From Affinundibacterium nitidum (lineage in GTDB: Bacteria > Pseudomonadota > Gammaproteobacteria > Burkholderiales > Burkholderiaceae_D), in NCBI RefSeq assembly GCF_014284155.1, contig NZ_JACOFZ010000004.1, forward strand, positions 1 to 64,000: DNA of 64,000 nt, read 5' to 3'. A program made the position numbers and the translations under genes. Shown here piece after piece: positions 1 to 9,194 of the stretch (its first letter is position 1; each line of letters opens with the position of its first letter). The notes below the pieces were generated by a model. That model worked only from the letters and a program-made list of their open reading frames with translations. It ran no database searches and was not told the origin of the DNA.

Positions 1-3000
1 TCGTAGAAGCTGCAGACGCTTCTGCGCAGAACTTGGCTCCAATCACTGGCAGTTTCGCCGTCTCTGATTTGGATATCGGCGATACCTTGACTGCTTCTGT
101 GGTGGGTTCACCTGTAGTACAGTTGAATGGTGTGAACTACACCTTGCCAGTAGGTGCAACATCACTGACAGCAGCAGGGGCGTTCAGCATCACACCAACG
201 ACCCAAACTTCGAATGGTGGTGCAGGTACAGCGATTGCGTACACCTACGATCCAGCAGCGGCGAACTTAGACTTCTTGCGTGCAGGCCAAAGCTTGACGA
301 TCACTTACCAAGTGAAGGTCAATGACGGTACAGTAGACTCCGCAGTGCAAGACGTGACCTTCACGATCACCGGTGCGAACGATGCGCCAGTGTTGACAGA
401 TACGACGAACCCAATAGCGATCGTAGAAGCTGCAGACGCTTCTGCGCAGAACTTGGCTCCAATCACAGGCAGTTTCGCAGTCTCTGATTTGGATATCGGC
501 GATACTTTGACTGCTTCAGTTGTAGGCTCACCGGTAGTACAGTTGAACGGTGTGAACTACACCTTGCCAGCCGGTGCAACAGCATTGACGGCAGCAGGTG
601 CGTTCAGCATCACGCCAACGACCCAAACCTCGAATGGTGGTGCAGGTACAGCGATTGCGTACACCTACGATCCAGTAGCGGCGAACTTAGACTTCTTGCG
701 TGCAGGCCAAAGCTTGACGATCACTTACCAAGTGAAGGTCAATGACGGTACAGCAGACTCCGCAGTGCAAGACGTGACGTTCACGATCACCGGTGCGAAC
801 GATGCGCCAGTGTTGAGTGACACAACGAACCCAGCAGCTGTGGTTGAGCTAGCTAATGCTTCTGCTCAGAACTTGGCAGCGATTACAGGTAGCTTCGCCG
901 TCTCTGATTTGGATATCGGTGATACCTTGACCGCTTCTGTGGTGGGTTCACCTGTAGTGCAGTTGAACGGTGTGAACTACACCTTACCAGCCGGTGCAAC
1001 AGCATTGACGGCAGCTGGTGCATTAACCCTGACCAATGGAACTTCTAACGGTGGTTCGACCAGCATCGGTTATACCTACGATCCAGCTGCAGCGAATCTA
1101 GACTTCTTGCGTGCAGGCCAAAGCTTGACGATCACTTATCAAGTGAAGGTCAATGACGGTACAGCAGACTCCGCAGTGCAAGACGTGACGTTCACGATCA
1201 CTGGTGCGAACGATGCACCGGTATTGACAGATACGACCAACCCAACAGCTGTAGTCGAGTTAGCCAATGCATCTGCCCAGAACTTAGCTGCGATCACTGG
1301 TAGCTTCGCGGTATCCGATGCGGATGTAGGTGACACCTTGACAGCCTCTGTGGTTGGTTCCCCAGTGGTGCAATTGAATGGTGTGAACTACACCTTGCCA
1401 GCTGGTGCGACAGCATTGACGGCAGCAGGTGCATTCAGCATCACGCCAACGACTCAAACGTCGAATGGCGGTGCAGGCACAGCGATTGCATACACCTACG
1501 ATCCAGCAGCGGCGAACTTAGACTTCTTGCGTGCAGGTCAAAGCTTGACGATCACTTACCAAGTGAAGGTCAATGACGGTACGGCAGACTCCGCAGTGCA
1601 AGACGTGACGTTCACGATCACCGGCGCGAACGATGCTCCAGTATTGACAGATACGACGAACCCAACGGCGATCGTAGAAGCTGCAGACGCATCAGCACAA
1701 AACTTGACAGCAATCAACGGCAGCTTCGCTGTATCCGATGCGGATGTAGGTGACACCTTGACAGCCTCTGTGGTGGGTTCACCTGTAGTGCAGTTGAACG
1801 GTGCGAACTACACCTTACCTGCAGGTGCAGCTTCCTTGATAGCAGCAGGTGCATTCAGCATCACGCCAACGACCCAAACCTCGAACGGTGGTGCAGGTAC
1901 GGCGATTGCGTACACCTACGATCCAGCAGCTGCGAATTTAGACTTCTTGCGTGCAGGTGAAAGTTTGACGATTACCTACCAAGTGAAAATCAATGACGGT
2001 ACAGCAGATTCATCCATACAAGATGTTACCTTCACGATCACCGGTACGAATGATTCGCCTGTTGTAACCAATCAATCCGCAAACGTTTCGGAAGAGGGGT
2101 TAGCTGGTGCGATAGCAGATACGACGGGCTCACCGGATACCACAAACAATGTCACAGTAAGTGGAACAATGGTCTCAACCGACCTTGATGGCCCAGCAAG
2201 CACTTGGACATTTACATCCGCTCCAACTGGCATTACCTCAAACGGAGTTGCCGTGGTTTGGACACTTGTTGGTCAAACATATACTGGTAAAGCGGGTACG
2301 GTAGATGTCGCGACGATTAGCTTGACGAGTACGGGTGCCTATACTTTCACCCTAAAGGCGCCAATCGATCATGCAGCAGCTGGTGAAGATTTGCGGGCAC
2401 TCAATTTTGGTGTGAGTGCAAACGATGGTAGTGCAAGTGGCGCAGGAACATTGACGATTAATGTCGAAGATGATTCTCCAGTCGCACCTGCAGCAAGCAA
2501 TAATATCTATATTGGCGTTGATGCACTAAGTGTGAACACCTTGAAAGCTGGTTTTATCAATGCTGTGTTAGATAATGGAACGTCAATTACTGCTACCGAA
2601 GGAACTCCAGCTGATACTGATGCATTGGGTGAAGTTTTGACATGGGGTACTGGCGGCACGCCTTCAGGATATACTCTTGTTGATTCGACGTCATTTACGT
2701 CTGCCACAGGCACGCCAGTTGTCCTGAATCAGTTGTTTAAAGTTGGTACATTTACGCACAATAACTTCCCGATTTCAGGAAGTCCTTTGAATTACACTGA
2801 CTTGACAGTGTCATTCAATGCGGTGATTAATGGTATTTCTACAAATGTGCCGTTCACGATTCGACTAGACCATACAGAGACGCCAAACACTAGTACACCA
2901 ACAGATGATGCATCTCGTGACATCATTACACTGCCATCCTCAGCTTCGACAATTAATATTGCCGGACAAAATTATGTCGTTAACTTGAATGGCTTCCAAG

Positions 3001-3890
3001 ATTCAAGTGGCAATTTGGTGACGCAGATTTATACACGTGAACAACAGGCTTCTAGCTTTGGTATTTTTGCCTCAATCACGACCTCTGAGCCGTTACCGAC
3101 CGCAAGCGGCAATGTATTTGCTCAAGGTGGCGCTGATGGGTTGAATGCATCCGGCGTCGTTTGGAGTGGTACAAGTACTTACGGCACTTTTGTTGGTAAT
3201 AGTGACGGCACATACACCTTCACGATGAATGAAGCGACTCGTGGCGCTATCACTACGGGCCAACAATTAACGGCAACTTTTAACTACACGGTTACAGACA
3301 AGGATGGCGATACGTCCACTAATTCTCTCACATTGAATTTGAGCGGCCATCAGAACTTGGAGGGTACTTCGGGTGCGAATACGTTAACTGGCAGTGATTC
3401 TGTGAGCGACATTATTTATGGGTATGCCGGTAATGACACAATCGATGGAAAAGCAGGCAATGACGTACTAATCGGAGGTCAAGGCAGCGATTCATTAACT
3501 GGTGGAACGGGTGCAGATACTTTCAAGTGGGCGCTGAACGATAATGGAACCAATGCAGCACAAGCTGTTGATACGATCTCAGACTTTGCTACAGGTACGT
3601 TTGCTTCTGGAGGCGATCGCCTTGATCTACGTGATTTACTGTCGGGTGAGAGTGCTGCAACTCTTGATAAGTTTGTTCACTTTAGCTGGAATGGAACCAA
3701 CACAACTGCATTCATTAGTACAACCGGTGCGTTTACTGCTGGACATTCAGTAGGCGGTGCTTTTGCTGACGTCACAAGTAATAGTGTTCAACAAATTGTA
3801 TTTAGTGGAGTGAATTTGACGAGCGGATTTACTAGCGACCTGCAAGTAATTAATGATTTGATTTCGAAAGGTAAATTGATTACCGACTAG
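1..3890 (+). CDS. Giant repetitive type I-secreted adhesin (LapA/BapA-like), 3' part
   Basis: The reading frame is open from the first bases of the window (codons begin at base 3), so the gene is cut at its 5' end; the first possible internal start, a TTG at 33, is not a real start. The visible ~1296 residues hold five near-identical VCBS/cadherin-like repeats of about 140 residues, each ending in a (G)ANDAPV-type motif, then a diverged T1SS-143-like repeat ending EDDSPV. A region with a GTFTHNNFPI motif follows, resembling choice-of-anchor K domains. The C terminus has RTX-type glycine/aspartate nonapeptides (GYAGNDTID, GKAGNDVLI, GGQGSDSLT) and a type I secretion target region with DTISDFATG and DRLDLRDLL. 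The protein should be exported by an ABC/MFP/TolC machine and act in surface attachment. The convergent neighbours are LapD-, LapG- and TolC-like, which supports a Lap-type retained adhesin. The N-terminal retention module and the LapG cleavage site lie outside the window. Confidence 0.88.
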   Translation, partial: VEAADASAQNLAPITGSFAVSDLDIGDTLTASVVGSPVVQLNGVNYTLPVGATSLTAAGAFSITPTTQTSNGGAGTAIAYTYDPAAANLDFLRAGQSLTITYQVKVNDGTVDSAVQDVTFTITGANDAPVLTDTTNPIAIVEAADASAQNLAPITGSFAVSDLDIGDTLTASVVGSPVVQLNGVNYTLPAGATALTAAGAFSITPTTQTSNGGAGTAIAYTYDPVAANLDFLRAGQSLTITYQVKVNDGTADSAVQDVTFTITGANDAPVLSDTTNPAAVVELANASAQNLAAITGSFAVSDLDIGDTLTASVVGSPVVQLNGVNYTLPAGATALTAAGALTLTNGTSNGGSTSIGYTYDPAAANLDFLRAGQSLTITYQVKVNDGTADSAVQDVTFTITGANDAPVLTDTTNPTAVVELANASAQNLAAITGSFAVSDADVGDTLTASVVGSPVVQLNGVNYTLPAGATALTAAGAFSITPTTQTSNGGAGTAIAYTYDPAAANLDFLRAGQSLTITYQVKVNDGTADSAVQDVTFTITGANDAPVLTDTTNPTAIVEAADASAQNLTAINGSFAVSDADVGDTLTASVVGSPVVQLNGANYTLPAGAASLIAAGAFSITPTTQTSNGGAGTAIAYTYDPAAANLDFLRAGESLTITYQVKINDGTADSSIQDVTFTITGTNDSPVVTNQSANVSEEGLAGAIADTTGSPDTTNNVTVSGTMVSTDLDGPASTWTFTSAPTGITSNGVAVVWTLVGQTYTGKAGTVDVATISLTSTGAYTFTLKAPIDHAAAGEDLRALNFGVSANDGSASGAGTLTINVEDDSPVAPAASNNIYIGVDALSVNTLKAGFINAVLDNGTSITATEGTPADTDALGEVLTWGTGGTPSGYTLVDSTSFTSATGTPVVLNQLFKVGTFTHNNFPISGSPLNYTDLTVSFNAVINGISTNVPFTIRLDHTETPNTSTPTDDASRDIITLPSSASTINIAGQNYVVNLNGFQDSSGNLVTQIYTREQQASSFGIFASITTSEPLPTASGNVFAQGGADGLNASGVVWSGTSTYGTFVGNSDGTYTFTMNEATRGAITTGQQLTATFNYTVTDKDGDTSTNSLTLNLSGHQNLEGTSGANTLTGSDSVSDIIYGYAGNDTIDGKAGNDVLIGGQGSDSLTGGTGADTFKWALNDNGTNAAQAVDTISDFATGTFASGGDRLDLRDLLSGESAATLDKFVHFSWNGTNTTAFISTTGAFTAGHSVGGAFADVTSNSVQQIVFSGVNLTSGFTSDLQVINDLISKGKLITD
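3..2087 (+). repeat. Five tandem ~420-bp repeats inside the adhesin gene
   Basis: Equivalent codons (V-E-A/L-A-D/N-A-S) recur at 3, 423, 843, 1254 and 1674, giving unit lengths of 420, 420, 411 and 420 nt. The third unit lacks three residues, in the stretch after AAGA. Long blocks are identical at DNA level between units, including synonymous positions, for example the region coding NLDFLRAGQSLTITYQ. This suggests recent duplication or gene conversion. The array extends upstream beyond the window. Confidence 0.93.
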
Positions 3891-3906
3891 CTCTTTGTTT
3901 GTAAGA

Positions 3907-3940
3907 AAAAAGGAGTGTCATTGATTTGACACTCCTTTTT
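3907..3940 (+). terminator. Rho-independent terminator after the adhesin gene
   Basis: A perfect 14-bp stem (3907-3920 with 3927-3940, core GGAGTGTCA/TGACACTCC), a 6-nt loop and A/T tracts on both sides. It can act in both directions, but it lies just after the adhesin stop and well before the end of the convergent lapD-like gene. Confidence 0.88.
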
Positions 3941-4116
3941 CATTGTTAACGAAAAAATTTGAATTATTTAATCGAAAGTATCAACAATCGACTTTATGCT
4001 CAACACTCAAGATTGAACTTTAGGAAAACACTTCTTTTCTTTAGCTCGATGTTCTCATCCGTGTTTAGGCGCGACTTTTTGATTATAGTCGAGTCCCTTT
4101 CCGGTGAAATTTCCTG

Positions 4117-6030
4117 TCAATGACTTAGCAGCTTTCCGATATATGGCCCTGTCATTCCTTCCAGATCTAGGCTCGCGAGCGCGTCAAATTCCTCTTTACG
4201 TGCGAGTCCCTCAACATAAACCTGTAAATTCATTCGGTGCAGGATTGCGACAGCACCCTTTAGGAAATCGAAGTTTGCAGGTATTGCTTCGATGTTGCGA
4301 ACAAAACTTACATCAAATTTTACGAAGTCGATATCAAGTGTGTTGAGCAGATTGATTTGCTCTAGATTCTTTCCGAAATGCTCTAAACCGAGTTTGCAGC
4401 CATAGCTATCAATCGTTTTTTGGAAGTTGCGGAAAGTATCAAGATTCGAAAATGCACCAATTTCCGGTATCTCAAGCCAAAGCGATTTGCTTGCTTGTGG
4501 TTTGATTGATAGGAGTGCCTTAATTTGTTCTCTGAATTCAGGGTCTTGTATCGATTTTGCGGAAATGTTGACTGAGATTTGATGTTCGCTTGCTTGGCTC
4601 TCAATTGCGTCAAGCGCAAGTTTGACCGATATCACGTCTAATTTTGCACTTAGCCCTAAACGCTCCGCAATCGGTAAAAAGCGCCCAGCTGGGAACCATT
4701 CACCACCAAACATGAGTCTAAGTGCAGATTCTTGATGAATCAGTTTCTTCTGATGATTGATAACCGGGAAGTAGTCTAACTTCACCCAGTTTTGGTCTAG
4801 TGCGCGTTGGATTAGTTTTGACCACTCCTCCAAAGACTTTGGTGCGTGTTCAATGTTAAGTGGTGCAGCTTTATGGACGCTGCTGAGGTCGGTCGCCTCA
4901 GCGCTAGCAACTGCTGCATCAACTTGCGATAGGAGGATGCTCGGTGAAATTCCGTATTCGAAATGACCATAGCCAATAAATGCTTTCAGATTCGCATCGG
5001 AAGACGAAAATAAACTGGTTATCTGTTCGAGCAAAGATGCGACCACATTCTCAATCGCGGAATTGCGGCTTAATAACGCGAAGTCGGTTCCATTCAGGCG
5101 TGCCGCGAATCCATCGGGTAAATCATTCTGATACACATTCAGAATTTGCCCTAGGTTGCGAAGAAGTGTGTCTGTCTTAACTCGTCCTAGCGTACGATTT
5201 GCTTCGATCAAACCATTAATTCGAATCATGACTAAGCTGCCTGGAGGAGCATTTTCTTCTTCAACAGTAATCTGAAGTTGTGAAAGAAAATTGGCCCGAT
5301 TATATAAACCACACACTGTGTCAGTGTTTGCCTGACGCCTTAATTGATCAAGACGTTCCGCTTCTTCTGCGAACATAGCTTTCAATAGTGTGGTGGTTGA
5401 GTTCATTGCAACGCTCAATTGCCGCAGCTCTGGAACTCTGGATTCTTCTACGGTAATGAAACGGCGCTCCACCATGGCCCGCGCTTGGTCAATTAAATCA
5501 CGCAATGGTTTCTTGAGCCTGCGAATTACCAGAGTTCCGAGATACGAGGCAAGAAGCCCTGACAGCGCCAGCGCGAGAATCATTTCGCGGGTTGAGTTCC
5601 ACAGTGTTTGGTATGCAGTTCCTGTTTGGGAAACGATGGAGATCGAGCCTACTTGCTTCCAGCCACTGCTAATTTGGGCGGTTCCTGGCTGGGAAGAAAT
5701 CGGTAGTAATTTCGTGAACCAATCGGGAACACTGGTGTGCTCCTCAGGAGATGTTTTCTCGACTAATAACTGTCCTTTAGGATCCGTAACCTTGATTGAC
5801 TGATAGTGCCCGTTGTCGAACAATGAAGCGACGATCAGCTCAAGCTCCGTTGCGTCAATATTTTTCTGACTGAGCGATAACGCAAGTACTGTCGCATTGT
5901 CATTATTCTTCATTCGCAGCTGCTCGTTCAAATAGGCGCGCGAACTCATGATGGATGCGAAAAGGCTACCAGCAAGTGCAAGCAATGTACTCAAGGAAAT
6001 TGCAAGCCAGAGTTGTCGATACATAGACAT
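4117..6030 (-). CDS. lapD: LapD-like inner-membrane c-di-GMP receptor (degenerate GGDEF-EAL)
   Basis: 637 residues. It begins with a transmembrane helix, followed by a periplasmic LapD/MoxY-type N-terminal domain (residues ~25-150 with a VPDWFTKLLPI segment like that of Pseudomonas LapD). A second helix, a HAMP region and degenerate GGDEF and EAL domains follow. The GGDEF site reads NGTDF. The EAL signature reads ESALR and the usual DDFG is EHFGK, so neither cyclase nor phosphodiesterase activity is expected. In known Lap systems LapD binds c-di-GMP with the dead EAL domain and sequesters the protease LapG, keeping the adhesin on the surface. The start chosen is ATG 6030 (MSMYRQLW), which has GAGGGA upstream and matches the family N terminus; an in-frame start at 6072 would add 14 residues. 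It lies 47 nt after lapG on the same strand. Confidence 0.9.
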   Translation of the reverse strand: MSMYRQLWLAISLSTLLALAGSLFASIMSSRAYLNEQLRMKNNDNATVLALSLSQKNIDATELELIVASLFDNGHYQSIKVTDPKGQLLVEKTSPEEHTSVPDWFTKLLPISSQPGTAQISSGWKQVGSISIVSQTGTAYQTLWNSTREMILALALSGLLASYLGTLVIRRLKKPLRDLIDQARAMVERRFITVEESRVPELRQLSVAMNSTTTLLKAMFAEEAERLDQLRRQANTDTVCGLYNRANFLSQLQITVEEENAPPGSLVMIRINGLIEANRTLGRVKTDTLLRNLGQILNVYQNDLPDGFAARLNGTDFALLSRNSAIENVVASLLEQITSLFSSSDANLKAFIGYGHFEYGISPSILLSQVDAAVASAEATDLSSVHKAAPLNIEHAPKSLEEWSKLIQRALDQNWVKLDYFPVINHQKKLIHQESALRLMFGGEWFPAGRFLPIAERLGLSAKLDVISVKLALDAIESQASEHQISVNISAKSIQDPEFREQIKALLSIKPQASKSLWLEIPEIGAFSNLDTFRNFQKTIDSYGCKLGLEHFGKNLEQINLLNTLDIDFVKFDVSFVRNIEAIPANFDFLKGAVAILHRMNLQVYVEGLARKEEFDALASLDLEGMTGPYIGKLLSH

Positions 6031-6077
6031 AGTTTGTCCCTCTATTACTAAAAATGAGTATTTCTTATTCAAACGAT

Positions 6078-6758
6078 TTAATCAAAACCTTCTTTGTGTG
6101 CTCGGTCGAGTAGGTCTTGCCAACGAGATAGGCGACTCGTTCCACCTGGCCCCATTTGCGCATTACCAGCCACACCTGCGAATACCCCTTGGCTATTGAA
6201 ACTAAAAACAGGACTTAAATCGCCGCGGCGTGCAGCAGGGCGAATGTCAGTGATCAAGTTATCCAAAATGACAGGCTCTCCATCGACATTGGGGTAATAG
6301 GCTAAAACCATATGTGCCTGCTGAATACTGCTGTTTGGACCGCCAATTTTTGCTTTGACGTAGACTAGGCGTAGTTGCGAATCAGGTATATTTAAACTTC
6401 GTAAACTGAAGTATTTGGCAATCACAAAGTCTTCGCAATCTGCCTTTCCTTTTGCCATGCTTTCCAAGGGAGTGGCCCAATAGTCGGATTGCCCCCAAAT
6501 CTCAATATCCTCAAAATAACTGAGCTTCTTATTAAAAAAACTATTCACTCTTTGTAGTTTTACCTCAACGCTTTGGTCACCCAAACTCGCCATCAAGTTA
6601 AGCCATTCGTTAAAGGTTTGCTCACTTCCACCTTGCTGACGCATGGAGGAGCGCAGCTTGTCGTTGTTTAAGGCTGAATAGACCGAATGTGGAAGGGATA
6701 AAAACGCGAGAAGCAGCAACGCAAGGAAAGACATCCGAAATGTGAATGTACGATTCAT
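6078..6758 (-). CDS. lapG: LapG-like periplasmic transglutaminase-like cysteine protease
   Basis: 226 residues with an N-terminal signal peptide (hydrophobic residues ~10-28) and the bacterial transglutaminase-like cysteine proteinase fold. The triad is visible as Cys108 (KADCEDF), His149 (QQAHMVLAYY) and Asp166 (VILDNL). In the Lap pathway this calcium-dependent protease cuts the N terminus of the surface adhesin when c-di-GMP falls, releasing cells from biofilm. It is upstream of lapD with a 47-nt gap, so the two are probably co-transcribed. No strong ribosome binding site precedes ATG 6758; Met9 is an alternative start. Confidence 0.9.
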   Translation of the reverse strand: MNRTFTFRMSFLALLLLAFLSLPHSVYSALNNDKLRSSMRQQGGSEQTFNEWLNLMASLGDQSVEVKLQRVNSFFNKKLSYFEDIEIWGQSDYWATPLESMAKGKADCEDFVIAKYFSLRSLNIPDSQLRLVYVKAKIGGPNSSIQQAHMVLAYYPNVDGEPVILDNLITDIRPAARRGDLSPVFSFNSQGVFAGVAGNAQMGPGGTSRLSRWQDLLDRAHKEGFD

Positions 6759-6891
6759 GTTGCGTTGGAATGACCCGATGTGATGCTACAAGTTGAAAGG
6801 GGATATGACTCATGCGCTAAGTATCGAATATTCTACAAGAATTTATGCTGCAAACAGGAAACATTTGTTCAGCTTGTTGTTTCAGTATGCG

Positions 6892-6923
6892 AAAAAAAAC
6901 CCACGCAATCGCCGCGTGGGTTT
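6892..6923 (-). terminator. Rho-independent terminator after the TolC-like gene
   Basis: A 10-bp perfect stem (AAACCCACGC at 6897-6906 with GCGTGGGTTT at 6914-6923) with a 7-nt loop. Read on the minus strand it is followed by eight T residues (the A run at 6892-6899). It lies about 20 nt after the stop of the TolC-like gene and separates it from lapG-lapD. Confidence 0.88.
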
Positions 6924-6943
6924 GATAGTTCATTGGCGATAGG

Positions 6944-8821
6944 TCACCACTGACGAGCGTTCGGTCCAGAAACGACCTCATTTACAATTTGCCATTTACC
7001 ATCTATCTCTTCCCAGTAGATGGTTTTTTGCAATGTATCTTGATAAGAAGAAGATTTGTATTCTTGATGGAAAGCGGAGATCGCATGCTTTTCATCTTGC
7101 ATTGTGAACTTGATGTCAGACAATTCTAGGCTAATCTTTTGTGCTCCCATCAAACGGGCCCTGCGAGCAGCTTTCCACGAGTCGCGAGATGTATATTTAT
7201 CACTGTAGAAGCTAAAGTATTTTTCAGGATCCATACTGATCCAAGCTTCGCGCCAGCCCTTGAGTGCGTTTAGAATACTTGTTCTCGCAGCAGCAATTTG
7301 ATTGGCACTTGGTGTGTTTGGGGCTGGAGCTGCAGGAGCGGCTTGGACCGGCGTTTCAACTTTGACGGCTGGCTTTTCAACTCTAACAGGTGGAATAATA
7401 GTGCCTACTACCTCTGCGGCTCGTTGATTCAGCGCGTTCTTGTCGGAAACGTATAACTCAGGTGCTTCGGCCGGGCAATTCGCGGAGTACTCGTTTATTT
7501 CCGACTTGTCGAATTTCGAGCCATCACGGGCAGAGATGTTTTCTAAGCCCAATATCGATTGCAACTGACCCATGCCAGCATGGGTGCGAGCATACGCTAG
7601 GTAGAGGTCTACTTCTGCATTGCTAAAAGCTCTTTTTGCTTGGAAAAGTTCATTTTCCGTATCCAGCAAATCCAAAAGTGAACGTTGACCGATTTCAAAC
7701 TGCTGGCGGTAAGCGTCACGCGCTTTTTCGATCGACAGTTGATGCTGGTCGAGGAAACCTAATTGATCAGTTAGCTTTCGCGTATCGTTATAAGCAATTG
7801 ACAAAGTTTGTCGAATATCTCGACAGGTTTTGTCACGCAGATCCTTGGCGAGATTGACTTGATCAGCAGCTTCTTGGATTTTTGCTTTGTCTGCACCACC
7901 ATTAAAGAGATTCCACGTCATTACTACTTCAGCGGTATTGTTATTTGTGCGACCACTGACATAGTCAATATTGTTACCTCGTTCAGCGCGTGCTTTGAGA
8001 TCTAACCTTGGCGAATAGGCGGAGCGGCGAGAGTTCATGCTGCTATTGACTGATGCGATGTTCTCCATGCTTGCAAGTAAAGCAGGATGCTGATTGAACG
8101 CAGCGTTGAGGGCGTTCACAATATTGCCAGGAGCGCCATTGGTGAACATCGTCAATGATTCCAAATTTTTACCAGGCATGACGCCAACTAAGCGCTGGAA
8201 GCGCGCACTTACATCGTGTAAATTAGATGTTTCGGTGATTAAATTTGCCTCAGCTAAGGCGAGGCGACCTGAAATTTGTTCAAGATCGACACGTCTTCCA
8301 ACCCCAGCCTTGGATTTTGCTTGAATTTGTTCAAAAACCGCGCGATGGCGGACATAGTTATCTTCTGAAAGCGAAACGAGTTTGCGGTAGCGAACGACGT
8401 CAGCATAGGCTCGAACCACTTCAAGTGCGATACTCTCCGAAGTGTCAAATAATTCATACAGGCGCACTTGCTTCAGATGATCAAGCTGTTTAACCTGATT
8501 ACGTGTCAGGAAACCATCAAATAGCATCTGATTTAAACTTAGACTGGTTGAGGTTCTGCTCAACTCAGTTTTTCCCAATCGATTGTCGCGATTATCTCGA
8601 CCAGCATCGGCGTTCAAGTTTAGGCTAGGCAAATAGGCACCACTGACGGCATCACGGCTAGCAGAAGTCGATTGGAAAGTATGCCATTTTGCCAGTACCT
8701 CTGGGTTGGTAGACACCGCTTTTTGGGTAACTTCTTTGAGAGTTTGGACTTGTGCATGTGTCGCTAATGAAAGTGACAGCAGGCTAATCGCGATGCTTAT
8801 TTTTTGTAATTTAAATTGCAT
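6944..8821 (-). CDS. lapE: TolC-family outer-membrane channel with C-terminal NTF2-like domain (LapE-like)
   Basis: 625 residues. A signal peptide (cleaved near SLATHAQ) is followed by a TolC/AggA-type outer-membrane efflux domain with two repeats, containing the motifs DGFLTRNQV, DLEQISGRLALAEANL and SLLDLLDTENELFQAKR. After ~residue 455 there is a Cys-containing and Pro/Ala-rich linker, and the last ~110 residues form an NTF2-like domain (GWREAWISMDPEKYFSFY, KAARRARL, then TIYWEEIDGKWQIV) like that of Cds6-type L,D-transpeptidases. The position beside lapG/lapD and the adhesin suggests it is the outer-membrane exit of the adhesin's type I secretion system. The start is ATG 8821; the TTG at 8839 is less likely. 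The NTF2-like tail is not part of classical TolC or LapE. Confidence 0.88.
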   Translation of the reverse strand: MQFKLQKISIAISLLSLSLATHAQVQTLKEVTQKAVSTNPEVLAKWHTFQSTSASRDAVSGAYLPSLNLNADAGRDNRDNRLGKTELSRTSTSLSLNQMLFDGFLTRNQVKQLDHLKQVRLYELFDTSESIALEVVRAYADVVRYRKLVSLSEDNYVRHRAVFEQIQAKSKAGVGRRVDLEQISGRLALAEANLITETSNLHDVSARFQRLVGVMPGKNLESLTMFTNGAPGNIVNALNAAFNQHPALLASMENIASVNSSMNSRRSAYSPRLDLKARAERGNNIDYVSGRTNNNTAEVVMTWNLFNGGADKAKIQEAADQVNLAKDLRDKTCRDIRQTLSIAYNDTRKLTDQLGFLDQHQLSIEKARDAYRQQFEIGQRSLLDLLDTENELFQAKRAFSNAEVDLYLAYARTHAGMGQLQSILGLENISARDGSKFDKSEINEYSANCPAEAPELYVSDKNALNQRAAEVVGTIIPPVRVEKPAVKVETPVQAAPAAPAPNTPSANQIAAARTSILNALKGWREAWISMDPEKYFSFYSDKYTSRDSWKAARRARLMGAQKISLELSDIKFTMQDEKHAISAFHQEYKSSSYQDTLQKTIYWEEIDGKWQIVNEVVSGPNARQW

Positions 8822-9194
8822 AATTCTCAAATAATTCAAGTTTGGTTGCGAGGAAGATATCAGAATTTTATCGGCAGTTACAAGGCGATATTTAAATTCT
8901 GATAGGTATTTTGCAAAAATTCACAGATTTTGCACAAGTGGTATTGGTAGCTAAATACTATCAGTGTGAAATTGCCAACGTTACGTAAGCAAACCTTGTG
9001 CCAATGCTAAAAATGTCACGATTTGAATCTTTTTTCTTCCGTTTACATGGAATTATTACGTGTAACTCTGTTTTACGTGTAAGTTTTACGTGTTAAGTCT
9101 TGGGGTGAGGCAGTGCTTTGTCCCTGTAATCCACAATAAATCGCTGAATCTGCCCATTCTGGATTCAGAAAGGGCAGATCTATTCGGCAGCTTC
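8822..9194. other. 373-bp intergenic region between hemL and the TolC-like gene
   Basis: AT-rich. It must hold the promoter of the TolC-like gene on the minus strand and the 3' end of the hemL transcript. It contains three TTACGTG(T)TAA-type repeats (listed separately) and an imperfect hairpin near 9148-9179 (ATCTGCCC/GGGCAGAT) without a clear T run. No coding potential is seen. Confidence 0.6.
9056..9096. promoter_or_regulatory. Three TTACGTGTAA-type repeats upstream of the TolC-like gene
   Basis: TTACGTGTAA occurs at 9056-9065 and 9073-9082 and a one-base longer variant at 9086-9096. Each is a near palindrome. The clustering suggests a binding site for a dimeric regulator, but the site lies more than 230 nt from the TolC-like start, so its target is uncertain. 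Confidence 0.35.

Noticed and set aside
1139-1756. Minus-strand open frames within the adhesin repeats
   Set aside because: They are the antisense of the VCBS repeats and recur in identical form in several units, as expected of shadows; no ribosome binding site.
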